Below, piece by piece: positions 20,129 through 28,297 of a DNA stretch of 30,176 nt (the first letter of the stretch is position 1; each line of letters opens with the position of its first letter). Position numbers and translations under genes: made by a program. Below the pieces are notes generated by a model. The model did not search any database. It was not told the origin of the DNA and saw only the letters and a list, made by a program, of their open reading frames with translations. Source of the DNA: a virus. The stretch is from positions 1 through 30,176 of the IMG/VR virus record IMGVR_UViG_3300028384_000507. The stretch is one strand, 5' to 3'.

Positions 20129-21351
20129 TGAACGATTTTCAAGAATACATTACTGAGCAGCAAAATACGCACATGACTCATATCGAGGACAAAGTCCTCT
20201 ATGGTGGCGTCGACGGCACACGTCAGGCGATTAACGCACTCCGCGAGTTGCGTAACATGCTTGGAGGTAAACGTGGCAGTAGAGTTTCGGTCAAGTGGGA
20301 CGGTGCACCTGCTATCTTCGCCGGAACAGATCCTCGCGACGGGGAGTTCTTCGTAGCGAAGAAAGGTATTTTCAATAAGAATCCAAAGGTCTACAAGACT
20401 GCCGCTGAGGTTGACGCAGATACTTCGGGCGACCTAGCAGAAAAACTGAAGGATGCACTCAAATATCTTCCCGCACTAGGTATTAAGGGTGTCATTCAAG
20501 GCGACTTCCTCTTTGGGCGCGGCGACGTAACAACCAAAGAAATCGACGGCGAAAGTTACAGCACGTTTCATCCCAATACGATTGTCTATGCGATTCCGTA
20601 CAAGCAAGCGGCAGCAGTAAGAAAGGCGAAGATCGGAATTGTGTGGCACACCTCCTATACTGGCAACTCGTTTGAAACCATGCGCGCATCCTATGGTGTC
20701 AACGTTGCTTCTCTGAGCAACTCAAAAAATGTTTGGTCTCAAGACGCGATGTTGAATGATATGCGAGGAGCAACTCTAACGAAACGAGAAACTGAAAGTG
20801 TCAACGAAATACTGTCCAGTATCGGTAGATTGTTCAACGGGATCTCTGGCACAACACTCCGAGAGTTGGAAGGAAATCAAACGCTCGCTCAGCACATCGA
20901 ACAGTTTAATAACACATATGTACGCGAAGGCGAAACGATCGGTGACACGCGAGCACACGCTGCTAAACTCATTCGTTGGATAAAGGCAAAGTATCGAAAA
21001 GAAATTGCTGCAAGAAAAACGACGCGGGGCAAAACGGCACAACAAAGAAAACTTGATGCGCTTCTTTTGTTCTTTTCTACGGAAAATCGAGCGAATCTGA
21101 TTAAAATGTTCGAATTACAAAAATTAATTGTGCTAGCAAAATTAAAGCTTATAAATAAACTTAATTCGATCGGTAATTATAAAACTTTCGTTAAATCAGC
21201 GAAAGGTTATAAAACTACTGGTCAAGAAGGATATGTAGCGATAGACACACTTGGTGGTGACGCGGTGAAACTGGTTGATCGTATGGAGTTTTCCTACAAC
21301 AACTTTTCACCTAATATTTTGAAGGGATGGCAGAAACCTAGTAGGAGATGA
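20128..21351 (+). CDS. DUF6267-like candidate covalent nucleotidyltransferase (ligase-like), capsid-targeted
   Basis: 407 residues. Motifs of the covalent nucleotidyltransferase superfamily (DNA/RNA ligases, capping enzymes) appear in order: motif I VKWDGAPA with the candidate lysine Lys56, a motif III-like GDFLFG (125-130), motif IIIa-like NTIVYAIPYK (150-159), motif IV EGYV (367-370) and motif V VKLVDR (380-385). The gap between IIIa and IV is long and holds a helical, basic, locally AT-rich insertion. The protein would activate a nucleic-acid end through a lysyl-NMP. The start MNDFQEYITE is close to the T4 internal-protein signal MKTYQEFIAE, so it may be packaged and cut after Glu10. Phage homologues are, I believe, catalogued as DUF6267. 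Confidence 0.72.
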   Translation: MNDFQEYITEQQNTHMTHIEDKVLYGGVDGTRQAINALRELRNMLGGKRGSRVSVKWDGAPAIFAGTDPRDGEFFVAKKGIFNKNPKVYKTAAEVDADTSGDLAEKLKDALKYLPALGIKGVIQGDFLFGRGDVTTKEIDGESYSTFHPNTIVYAIPYKQAAAVRKAKIGIVWHTSYTGNSFETMRASYGVNVASLSNSKNVWSQDAMLNDMRGATLTKRETESVNEILSSIGRLFNGISGTTLRELEGNQTLAQHIEQFNNTYVREGETIGDTRAHAAKLIRWIKAKYRKEIAARKTTRGKTAQQRKLDALLLFFSTENRANLIKMFELQKLIVLAKLKLINKLNSIGNYKTFVKSAKGYKTTGQEGYVAIDTLGGDAVKLVDRMEFSYNNFSPNILKGWQKPSRR

Positions 21352-21354
21352 TCA

Positions 21355-21891
21355 GTGGCAAAACCACTTGGATTTAAAGACTTCATCACAGTTGATTATA
21401 GGCCAGGAGAAGATGATCAACTGAAGTATAAGGCGCAGAAGAGAAAGAAAGATCTGGATCGCGGTCTAAACGACGATTGCTGGTCTGGATACAAGCGCGT
21501 CGGAATGAAGAAGAAAGGTGGTAAGATGGTACCAAACTGCGTACCTGAAAACCAGCAATTGACTCAAGAAAAACTCAGTCTCGCCTCCCGTCGCGCACTC
21601 GCGCGAGCGATGAAAAGAAATAAAGCAAAAATAAAGATGGGTCGCCGACGTGCGATGCAGCGCGTTGCTACACCTGATGTATTGATGAAGCGCGCAAAGA
21701 AACACGCTCGTAACATTATGTTCAAGAAGATCGCTAAGAAGCATCGCGGTGAAGTCACACCAGCACGCAAAGCGGCGATTGAAGATCGTCTAAATAAGAT
21801 GAAGGGGCGTATTGATAAAATGGCGCGAAAGATGATACCGCAGATTCGCAAGATAGAAAAAGAGAGAAGGTCTGGCGGTTCAGACAAGTAG
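21355..21891 (+). CDS. Very basic late protein, putative internal head protein
   Basis: 178 residues from GTG 21355 behind TAGGAGATG. Extremely rich in Lys and Arg (LARAMKRNKAKIKMGRRRAM and following). An N-terminal part contains GFKDFITVD, similar to the capsid-targeting segments of its neighbours, and CWSGYKRVGMKKKGG with NCVPE, a two-cysteine module I associate with marine phage proteins. The helical C-terminal part would bind DNA. Composition and signal fit a DNA-associated internal protein. Exact role unknown. Confidence 0.72.
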   Translation: MAKPLGFKDFITVDYRPGEDDQLKYKAQKRKKDLDRGLNDDCWSGYKRVGMKKKGGKMVPNCVPENQQLTQEKLSLASRRALARAMKRNKAKIKMGRRRAMQRVATPDVLMKRAKKHARNIMFKKIAKKHRGEVTPARKAAIEDRLNKMKGRIDKMARKMIPQIRKIEKERRSGGSDK

Positions 21892-21902
21892 GGATTTACA
21901 TA

Positions 21903-23435
21903 ATGACATCTATACCATCTTTTAAACAGTATCTGGTTGAGGAAGAAAGGGAAGCGTTCTTCACATTCGGTCGAATGAACCCTCCGACAATCGGTCACGG
22001 CAAATTGATGAATGTTCTGTCAGCGAAGGCAGGGCGTAACCCATATAAGATATATCTCTCACATACTCAGGACGGAAGAAAGAATCCGCTAGAGTATCGT
22101 CAAAAAGTTAAGCACGTCCGCAAAATGTTTCCAAAGCATTCACGTAATGTTATACTGGACACAAAAGCAAAAACTGTTTTCGACGTGGCAACAAAATTAT
22201 ATGAACAAGGTTTCAACAAGGTCACCATGGTTGTTGGTTCTGACCGCACGACTGAATTCAAAACACTCTTAGAGAAATACAACGGTGTCAAGGGTCGTCA
22301 CGGTTTTTACAACTTCGAGAAGATCAACATCGTTTCTGCTGGAGAGCGTGATCCGGATGCTGCTGGCGTTGAGGGTATGTCTGCCTCTAAACAACGCGAT
22401 AATGCAAAGAATAATGATTTCACTGCATTCTCTCAAGGCGTCCCGTCAACTATGTCGAACAACGAAGCAAAGCGTTTGTTCAATGATATTCGTAGCGGTC
22501 TGGGTCTGAAAGAATCGTCGCACTTTAAGAACCATGTCGAACTGGAGCGTGTATCTGAAACGCGCGAGCAGTATGTCGAAGGGAATCTGTTTGAAGAAGG
22601 CGATCGCGTTCGTATCAAATCAAACGAGAAAGTGGGATATGTTCATCGTCTCGGTGCTAACTATGTCATCGTTGCGCTCGACGAAGGTCGCGTATCCCGT
22701 CAATGGTTAGACGGAATCGAGAAATTAGAAGAGAAAGGTTTCGCAGGTTCTGGCACCCTCCGTGATCTGATGCCAGACGTTGACTCATTCCTTGATCGGT
22801 TCACTCACGGCAAGAAGTACAAGCATGCAGTTCGTTTGTTCCTTGACCTCAGAAAGAAGAATCCAAACAACGCATATAAAAATCTTCGCCGTGCTGCTCA
22901 AATTGCAGATGTCGATCTCCGATCTCTCGATAAAGTGTTCCGCGATATGGTCAAGAAGGGCAAGATGCCTAAGCACTTGATCAACTACCCAACTCTACAA
23001 AGAGAAAACTATCTTCCTGACGAGGGGACTGACGCGGCAGTCAAGCACGCTAAGAAGATGACACCGAAAGCAGAAGAAGCGGCGACTCGCCAAGATCCAG
23101 ATATCAAAGATCGCAAGGGCACTCAACCTGCTTCTTATCATTCAGGTCTTTCCAAGGCGCAAAAGGTTGCTCGCGACCGTCAGTTTAAGAAGCAAGCGAA
23201 GATGCGCGATAATGATCCAAAGGCATATAAACCTGCTCCTGGAGATAAGACTGCAAAGACTAAGCAGTCAAAGTACACTGCGGCATACAAGCGTATGTTC
23301 GGCGAGAGCGAAGTTGCTGCAGTAAAGAAAACAATTAGTCGTGAGAAGGAACAGGATGCTGTTCGTCACGATAGAATGCTTGATCGCGCTAGATTACAAC
23401 GCGCGCAAAGAAAGGCGAGGGAAACACGTCCATGA
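21903..23435 (+). CDS. Cytidylyltransferase-like nucleotidyltransferase with basic tail, capsid-targeted
   Basis: 510 residues. Residues 17-190 form a nucleotidyltransferase domain of the HxGH type: FTFGRMNPPTIGHGKL (His32, with Thr in place of the first His), VVGSDR (111-115) and MSASKQR (159-165), the counterpart of the ISSTxxR signature. NMN/phosphopantetheine/CTP transferases share this fold and the substrate cannot be read here. Residues about 205-270 include a beta domain (EEGDRVRIKSNEKVGYVHRL), then a helical part and a long Lys-rich tail with DNDPKAYKPAPGDK. The N-terminus SFKQYLVEE resembles the T4 capsid-targeting sequence, so the enzyme may be carried in the virion. Confidence 0.8.
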   Translation: MTSIPSFKQYLVEEEREAFFTFGRMNPPTIGHGKLMNVLSAKAGRNPYKIYLSHTQDGRKNPLEYRQKVKHVRKMFPKHSRNVILDTKAKTVFDVATKLYEQGFNKVTMVVGSDRTTEFKTLLEKYNGVKGRHGFYNFEKINIVSAGERDPDAAGVEGMSASKQRDNAKNNDFTAFSQGVPSTMSNNEAKRLFNDIRSGLGLKESSHFKNHVELERVSETREQYVEGNLFEEGDRVRIKSNEKVGYVHRLGANYVIVALDEGRVSRQWLDGIEKLEEKGFAGSGTLRDLMPDVDSFLDRFTHGKKYKHAVRLFLDLRKKNPNNAYKNLRRAAQIADVDLRSLDKVFRDMVKKGKMPKHLINYPTLQRENYLPDEGTDAAVKHAKKMTPKAEEAATRQDPDIKDRKGTQPASYHSGLSKAQKVARDRQFKKQAKMRDNDPKAYKPAPGDKTAKTKQSKYTAAYKRMFGESEVAAVKKTISREKEQDAVRHDRMLDRARLQRAQRKARETRP

Positions 23436-23659
23436 AATTTAAAGATTTTATTGTTAACGAAGATGCGCTGGCAGATAAAGCAGCAAAGTCTGGTATCTCC
23501 AAGGGTACGTTGAAGAAGGTATATGATCGTGGAGTCGCGGCATGGAAAACGGGGCATCGCCCAGGAACAACCCCGCAGCAATGGGGTCATGCCCGTGTCA
23601 ACGCTTTCATCGTTAAGAAAAAGAAAGGTGGATTGAATCACGATAAGGATCTAGCATGA
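23432..23659 (+). CDS. DUF5824-like small protein, capsid-targeting N-terminus
   Basis: 75 residues, ATGA-coupled. After MKFKDFIVNEDA comes a compact domain with KSGISKGTLKKVYDRGVAAW, HRPGTTPQQWGHARVNAFI and a basic end, which I recognise as the DUF5824 pattern found in marine phages. The fold probably binds nucleic acid, but no function is established. The N-terminal segment ends at a Glu-Asp site suitable for prohead protease cleavage. Confidence 0.78.
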   Translation: MKFKDFIVNEDALADKAAKSGISKGTLKKVYDRGVAAWKTGHRPGTTPQQWGHARVNAFIVKKKKGGLNHDKDLA

Positions 23660-23838
23660 GTAAAACTAAGAAACCGCGCAACAAAAAAATGTCACAAGCA
23701 AAGAAAGACAGACTGGCGGCGAACAATTTACAAAATAATAAATATAATACAACGGGTTCGGGTTCCCAAAACCTGAAAATGAATAACACAAATAGGACAC
23801 AATCAAAAGTGTTCCGTGGCGCATCGAGAGGAAGTTAA
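23656..23838 (+). CDS. Small basic disordered protein
   Basis: 60 residues, ATGA-coupled to the DUF5824-like gene. Very rich in Lys, Asn, Gln and Ser with no hydrophobic core, hence probably disordered and DNA-binding. It lacks the F-x-x-F signal of its neighbours. It is followed after one base by the next gene. Real by coupling and position rather than by homology. Confidence 0.6.
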   Translation: MSKTKKPRNKKMSQAKKDRLAANNLQNNKYNTTGSGSQNLKMNNTNRTQSKVFRGASRGS

Positions 23839-23839
23839 A

Positions 23840-25639
23840 ATGTCAGCACAAGATAAGTTGGATCGCAGCGCAGCAAAGCACGGTCTGGGTTCTGATGAGC
23901 GTAAGCGCAAGATTCAGAAGGCGAAGGATTTCTTCAGTAAACCTGTGCCAACATACAGTAAGGACGAGTTGCGTAAGATGGGTCATCCAGTAGAGCAGAA
24001 CGAAAGCAGATTCGATATCGCAATTCCTGCGCCAAAGGGTTCAAACAAGAATACTGATAAGCAACGTGCCGCGAAAGCAGCACGACGTGCTAGCAATCGA
24101 GCGAAAACCGACACGACTAAGATCGACAAGGCAGTAGCAAAAGATAAAGCACGTTCGGCGTCTGGTAGTCTCACAAGAACTGATGATCACAGGCGCAAGA
24201 ACTATCAGACTGGCAAATCAGGCGCACATTTTTCCAAGTACGAATCATCAGCAGAATATGGTAAGTCAATGGATCGTATTCGCGACAAAGAAAAGAATGC
24301 TGCTATCAAACCAAAGGACCGCGAAACTTTGGGTAAACTTGCTGACCTTATGAAAAAACAAAAGCGAAACGAAGCATACCGCAAACCTACACAGGCAGAG
24401 ATTGATGCCGATAAGAGAAAAGACGGTAAGAGCAAAGACTCTTCAACAAGGTATAAGAACATGAAGAAAAAGATGTACGGTAATGCCATGAGCGGTCTTA
24501 AAAACGAAGAGAAAATGTATTCTGTCAAATACACTCATCCAACTGATAAGAAGTCGGGTAAGACGACTGGTCCTCTCTCAAAAGCAGCGGCAGATAAGAA
24601 AGCAGCAATGGGTAACCGAGTTGATCGCGTTGGCGGTAAGTACACTGTCATCCCTCACGTTGAGACTGCAGGTCAAGAATACACTGCGGTACCAACTAAG
24701 ACGGGCGACGTGAGTCAAGCGGATCGCCTGACAATTGCTAAGATGGATGCTATCATGAAGAAGCGTTCAAAGGATAAGCGTCAGAAAGAAGATTGGAAAG
24801 CAGACTCGGCGCGACGCATGAGGAACCAGCGAATTGCTAATGAACCATATCGTGGTCCATCAGAGCCAGATACGCGCACAGATGCTGAGCGTATGGCGGA
24901 CAGAGCAAAGTTAGCAAAACGTTTCGCAGCAGACAAAGCAAAGCAAGACAAAGCAATGGCGAGTAAGAAAGAGTCAGTCAACCTCGAAGAAAATAAAATA
25001 TTCTTTGTAAAGGTGGGCGATGGGCGGGACCATATGACTGTCAAAGTCAAGGCACCGAACAGTCGCGAAGCGTTGAAAAAGATGCGTGCTCAACATCCGA
25101 AAGATAAAGTCGCATTAGACCAAAATCAGAAACAAGGTAGGTCTGCTGGCGCATTGGAATCAGTAGAAACGAACGAGTCGTCGTTACCGCCGCATCTACA
25201 AAAGATCATCGGTAAAGACGGGCAAATCGACAAGAAGAAAGTTGATCAGCATGTCCACGGCAAAAAGACTAAGGTGACTGATGTGACTCCAAAGGGTTAT
25301 GGTCCTAAAGAAGAAGATGTTGATGAAGCAACAATGGCAGACCGTACAGTTCTGAGAGCAGTCCGAATCGCAAAAGACATGGCAGGAAACCATACTGGTG
25401 CTTCGAAGCGTATCGAGAAGATGAAGAAAGGTTTATCTGATCACCCTAAAGTAAAAGATGCATTGCGATTGGCGAACGAGTCAGTAGCAACTGCAGATAA
25501 GAAACCTCAGAACTTCCGTGATCCAGCAACAGGAAAAATGAAGGTTCGTATGGTGCCAGTTGACCGTGATGTTGTTCGCAGCGATGATGCAGCAAGGGTT
25601 GTTCGTAAAAAGCGTTTCAAGCACTTGAGGTCAAAATGA
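23840..25639 (+). CDS. Large modular basic late protein, unknown
   Basis: 599 residues, GAGGAAGTTAAA upstream of ATG 23840. Long Lys/Arg/Ala-rich helical stretches alternate with short folded-looking modules: EKMYSVKYTHPTDKKSG, ENKIFFVKVGDGRDHMTVKVK and SSLPPHLQKIIGKDGQ. The modules are preceded by acidic Asn-Glu-Ser/Glu-type junctions (QNES, KNEE, LEEN, TNES, ANES). This looks like a mosaic assembled from small proteins, perhaps cut by the prohead protease at the acidic junctions. No enzyme motif is visible. It overlaps the next gene by ATGA. Head-internal scaffold or packaged polyprotein is inference. Confidence 0.72.
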   Translation: MSAQDKLDRSAAKHGLGSDERKRKIQKAKDFFSKPVPTYSKDELRKMGHPVEQNESRFDIAIPAPKGSNKNTDKQRAAKAARRASNRAKTDTTKIDKAVAKDKARSASGSLTRTDDHRRKNYQTGKSGAHFSKYESSAEYGKSMDRIRDKEKNAAIKPKDRETLGKLADLMKKQKRNEAYRKPTQAEIDADKRKDGKSKDSSTRYKNMKKKMYGNAMSGLKNEEKMYSVKYTHPTDKKSGKTTGPLSKAAADKKAAMGNRVDRVGGKYTVIPHVETAGQEYTAVPTKTGDVSQADRLTIAKMDAIMKKRSKDKRQKEDWKADSARRMRNQRIANEPYRGPSEPDTRTDAERMADRAKLAKRFAADKAKQDKAMASKKESVNLEENKIFFVKVGDGRDHMTVKVKAPNSREALKKMRAQHPKDKVALDQNQKQGRSAGALESVETNESSLPPHLQKIIGKDGQIDKKKVDQHVHGKKTKVTDVTPKGYGPKEEDVDEATMADRTVLRAVRIAKDMAGNHTGASKRIEKMKKGLSDHPKVKDALRLANESVATADKKPQNFRDPATGKMKVRMVPVDRDVVRSDDAARVVRKKRFKHLRSK

Positions 25640-25977
25640 AAAAGTTTAGTCAATTCGTTGAAGAAAAGGTAGACGCCTGTTGCGAAGCATGTAACGAAGA
25701 ACTCGTCCATGAGGCGGCAGAGTATCAGGGCAAGAAAGTTACTCTGAACAACCCTGTACGGGGCGGTACAAAGAAGTTTTATGTATTCGTCAAGAACGAG
25801 AAAGGCAATGTCGTCAAGGTTTCTTTTGGTGACCCAAACATGGAGATCAAGCGAGACGATCCGGCACGACGAAAGAGTTTCCGCGCTCGCCACAACTGCG
25901 ACAACCCAGGACCAAAGTGGAAAGCGCGATACTGGTCTTGCTATCAGTGGCGATCAGGTTCCAAAGTTGACAGTTAA
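25636..25977 (+). CDS. Conserved phage protein with Cys-rich C-terminal motif, capsid-targeting N-terminus
   Basis: 113 residues. MKKFSQFVEEKVD resembles the T4 internal-protein signal. CCEACNEE then gives a cysteine cluster. The C-terminal domain has KKFYVFVKNEKGNVVKVSFG, DDPARRKSFRARHNCDNPGP and ARYWSCYQW, a pattern I have seen in many phage and marine proteins of unknown function. The conserved Arg, His, Cys and Trp residues suggest a catalytic or metal site. Processing after the N-terminal Glu would leave the domain intact. Confidence 0.75.
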   Translation: MKKFSQFVEEKVDACCEACNEELVHEAAEYQGKKVTLNNPVRGGTKKFYVFVKNEKGNVVKVSFGDPNMEIKRDDPARRKSFRARHNCDNPGPKWKARYWSCYQWRSGSKVDS

Positions 25978-26273
25978 TGATTCGGTTCAGTCAGTACATC
26001 TCAGAAGAAGTAAAAAGAGAACAAGAACTTAATGGTAAAAAGTTTTCTGTCTCTTACCATGTAGAACCGACTCCTTCTCAGAAGAGACATATCAAAAATA
26101 TATTCGTGCCTTATGCTATAATGTATACAAAGGATGGGTATGACGTGATTATTCGTTCTTCTCGGCATATGGGTCGCGAATCAAGATTTGTTTTGTTTAG
26201 GTCTAAGGGTGGAAAAAGTCAACCGATGATTGACAAACTTATTAGTACGCACGGAAAAATAAAAGACGCCTAA
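25977..26273 (+). CDS. Late hypothetical protein, capsid-targeting N-terminus
   Basis: 98 residues, TAATG-coupled. It begins MIRFSQYISEEVK, like the preceding protein and T4 internal proteins. The remainder is basic with strands (KFSVSYHVEPTP, DGYDVIIRSSRHMG) and no recognised domain. It is the last gene of the continuous late operon that begins at 19427. Confidence 0.68.
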   Translation: MIRFSQYISEEVKREQELNGKKFSVSYHVEPTPSQKRHIKNIFVPYAIMYTKDGYDVIIRSSRHMGRESRFVLFRSKGGKSQPMIDKLISTHGKIKDA

Positions 26274-26420
26274 GAAATAAAACCGTATAAATAACTGGAG
26301 TGGTTGAACAATACGAAAGCGTTAATCGCCTTCGTTGAACTATGGTTTCGTCGAAACAAAATATAATTAACATATATGTGTTAATTGACGATAGATTCAA
26401 TGGATCAATTGGAGGATAGT
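26274..26420 (+). promoter_or_regulatory. Late promoter and structured leader
   Basis: TATAAATA (26286-26293) is a perfect T4-type late promoter. The leader to the next gene is about 130 bases and can form three hairpins: CGAA-GCG/CGC-TTCG with a one-base internal mismatch (about 26315-26334), GTTTC/GAAAC (about 26344-26356) and AATTAACA/TGTTAATT around TATATG (about 26366-26387). GTTGAAC occurs on both sides of the first hairpin. GGAGG (26411-26415) is the ribosome site. No gene is seen in the leader. Confidence 0.6.
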
Positions 26421-26702
26421 ATGTCTATAGAGACAGACCGGTTAGACCGTATTGAAGAGAAAATAGATAAACTCTCAGATGCTATAGTATCATTGGCGAG
26501 AGTGGAAGAAAAAATTGCTGACTTGGAAGTTCGAAGAGAAGAGCAGCATGATAGATTGAACAGCTTGTCGAAAAAGATTGACAGCATAGATACGCATGTT
26601 ACGTCCCTTGTTGAAAAGGTGTCGGTGATGCAAAAAGTCGGATGGATCATTGTAAGCGTGTTCATTATGGGCGTGTCTTCAAGATTCTTTGACATAATAT
26701 AA
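26421..26702 (+). CDS. Coiled-coil protein with C-terminal membrane helix
   Basis: 93 residues. GGAGG spacing fixes ATG 26421, and an in-frame ATG at 26400 overlaps the site. Residues about 5-70 are heptad-like and highly charged (RLDRIEEKIDKLSDAIVSL), then a hydrophobic helix (VGWIIVSVFIMGVSSRFF) near the end anchors it. This layout is shared by XhlA-type lysis accessory proteins and other phage membrane proteins. It has its own late promoter, and a holin gene lies further downstream. Confidence 0.72.
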   Translation: MSIETDRLDRIEEKIDKLSDAIVSLARVEEKIADLEVRREEQHDRLNSLSKKIDSIDTHVTSLVEKVSVMQKVGWIIVSVFIMGVSSRFFDII

Positions 26703-26713
26703 CGGAGATTGGG

Positions 26714-27601
26714 ATGAACGCTAACTACATTGAGATGATCAAAGGCATCTTGGGTGAAATGGATAAGAAAAAAATGGATCCGGTCGGTAAGGCAGATGCT
26801 GATATCGACAACGACGGTGATGTTGATTCTTCTGACAAGTATTTGCACAAGCGTCGCAAGGCGATTTCTAAGTCTATGAAAAAAGAAGACGACGCCAAAG
26901 TAACCAAGTGCCCTTCTTGCGAAGGTTCTATGGATAACCACGAACCTGAGTGCCCAAAGGCAAAATCAGAAGGTTGCGGCGACTACGATAAGAAGTCTAA
27001 GAAGGAAGAAGTCGAGCAGGTTGCTGAAGTGTCTGCTAACCATAGCGTGTACGGTCATAAGGCAGATGGAACTAAGAAGGTCATTGGGCGTTCTCACGGC
27101 AGCGACGAAAAGGAAGCAATCAGCAACTTCCACAGTTCTCCTAACAACGGTCAGTTCAAAAGCGTATACAAAGGATTCAGCGCCAAGCGTGATCACGTTG
27201 AGTACAATAATCAACCTGTTGTATCTGAGCAGTGGGGTTTCGGCGAAGTCATCGAAACAACTGACGAAGGTCTGAACGTCTACTTCGATCATGGCGTTGA
27301 GTTTAACGTTCCGGCAGAATCTCTGACATTCCTTGAAGATAAGAAGCACACAAAGGGCGCAACTGCCCCTGAAGGTCTCTTAGATAAAGAATCACCAAGG
27401 TCTAAGAAGTTCGTCAAGGATCACCAGAAGTCCGACAAGAGCGTTGAAGACCTAGAAACGAAAGGTCACGTAGACGCTACTAAAGCAGGGCGCGCCACTA
27501 CTAAGCAAGCACCTGCTCGTCCTGGCGAAAAGCGTGTCGGCGATATTAAAATCGTAAACCCAGTACAAGGAGCGGTAACGCAAACCACTGGCAAGGAATA
27601 A
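26714..27601 (+). CDS. EF-hand/dockerin-like and zinc-knuckle late protein
   Basis: 295 residues, ACGGAGATTGGG upstream. DADIDNDGDVDSSD (28-41) is a complete calcium-binding loop with Asp at 30, 32, 34, 36, 38 and 41, followed by the basic helix KYLHKRRKAISKSMKK. CPSC with a later His and two Cys (ECPKAKSEGC) could bind zinc. A beta-domain follows (GFGEVIETTDEGLNVYFDHG), then a Lys-rich end. The N-terminal calcium loop plus KYLHKRRK is, from memory, frequent in marine T4-like phages. Function unknown; probably a virion or head protein. Confidence 0.75.
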   Translation: MNANYIEMIKGILGEMDKKKMDPVGKADADIDNDGDVDSSDKYLHKRRKAISKSMKKEDDAKVTKCPSCEGSMDNHEPECPKAKSEGCGDYDKKSKKEEVEQVAEVSANHSVYGHKADGTKKVIGRSHGSDEKEAISNFHSSPNNGQFKSVYKGFSAKRDHVEYNNQPVVSEQWGFGEVIETTDEGLNVYFDHGVEFNVPAESLTFLEDKKHTKGATAPEGLLDKESPRSKKFVKDHQKSDKSVEDLETKGHVDATKAGRATTKQAPARPGEKRVGDIKIVNPVQGAVTQTTGKE

Positions 27602-27604
27602 TCT

Positions 27605-27907
27605 ATGGCTAAAGTTCGAGATAAGAACTTTGACTTAGATAATGATGGGGTTATTACAGATCAAGAGTTAGAAAGATCTGAACGACTCATGAACTTAGAG
27701 AATGAAGACAAGAAGCAAGACGCGCAGCGACAGATGGCGTGGTTGGCAGCAATCTCAATGCCAATGTATGCCGTCTTGCCCCTCCTCCCATTTGTCCCAG
27801 TAGAAAGACTAAATACTCTGGCATCGATGAGTGACATGCTGTTCTTGTCACAAGCATCGGTAATAGGGTTGTTCTTCGGAGCACAGGCATATATGTCTAA
27901 AAAATAA
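27605..27907 (+). CDS. EF-hand protein with two membrane helices
   Basis: 100 residues. DLDNDGVITDQE (10-21) is a canonical EF-hand loop with ligands at positions 1, 3, 5, 7, 9 and 12. A charged helix follows, then two hydrophobic segments (AWLAAISMPMYAVLPLLPFV and LSQASVIGLFFGAQAYM). It is a calcium-binding membrane protein. Its location near a holin gene suggests a part in lysis or membrane interaction, which I infer only. It begins three bases after the preceding gene. Confidence 0.75.
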   Translation: MAKVRDKNFDLDNDGVITDQELERSERLMNLENEDKKQDAQRQMAWLAAISMPMYAVLPLLPFVPVERLNTLASMSDMLFLSQASVIGLFFGAQAYMSKK

Positions 27908-27925
27908 CAAACGGGATATTATAAT

Positions 27926-28297
27926 ATGAGATTGTTTGAAGAGTTGGATGACAAAAACTTTGAGATGTTTGCTGTACGTCATTACTACAACCCTGTTTGC
28001 GCCGATCCGGACGAATTCTATGAGGATTTAAATCGCTTCAAGTATCTGAAGCGACTCATCACACGCTACAAAGAGACAGGCAAACCCTCGGTCAATCTCA
28101 TCTTAAATCACCTAGTTGTGATTTTTAATGTTTTTGGTATTGACTCCGGTCTGAAAATGTTGCATTATAAGATCAAGAGAGATAGTGATTGGGAAATCAT
28201 TAAACCATTTTTGCTCTACTTAAAGGCGATCGATAACACTAAATACCTTGGAGTAGAAATGGATAAATTAATAATTGAAGAATTGAGGAAACTATAG
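27926..28297 (+). CDS. DUF7207-like conserved T4-like protein
   Basis: 123 residues. FAVRHYYNPVCADPDEFYEDLNRFKYLKRLITRY (read in parts), LILNHLVVIFNVFG and a C-terminal IKPFLLYLKAI segment are typical of a small all-helical protein conserved in T4-like phages, which I associate with DUF7207. The biochemical role is unknown. The ribosome site is weak (ACGGGATATT). Its stop overlaps the GTG of the next gene (TAGTG). Confidence 0.8.
   Translation: MRLFEELDDKNFEMFAVRHYYNPVCADPDEFYEDLNRFKYLKRLITRYKETGKPSVNLILNHLVVIFNVFGIDSGLKMLHYKIKRDSDWEIIKPFLLYLKAIDNTKYLGVEMDKLIIEELRKL

Noticed and set aside
21150-21157. TATAAATA inside the ligase-like gene
   Set aside because: It matches the late-promoter consensus but sits in an AT-rich coding stretch about 200 bases before the next start, so chance is the simpler explanation.
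23656-23838. 60-residue basic frame as a disrupted part of the following large gene
   Set aside because: It has its own ATGA-coupled start and clean stop, and the next gene has its own ribosome site. It reads as a separate small gene.
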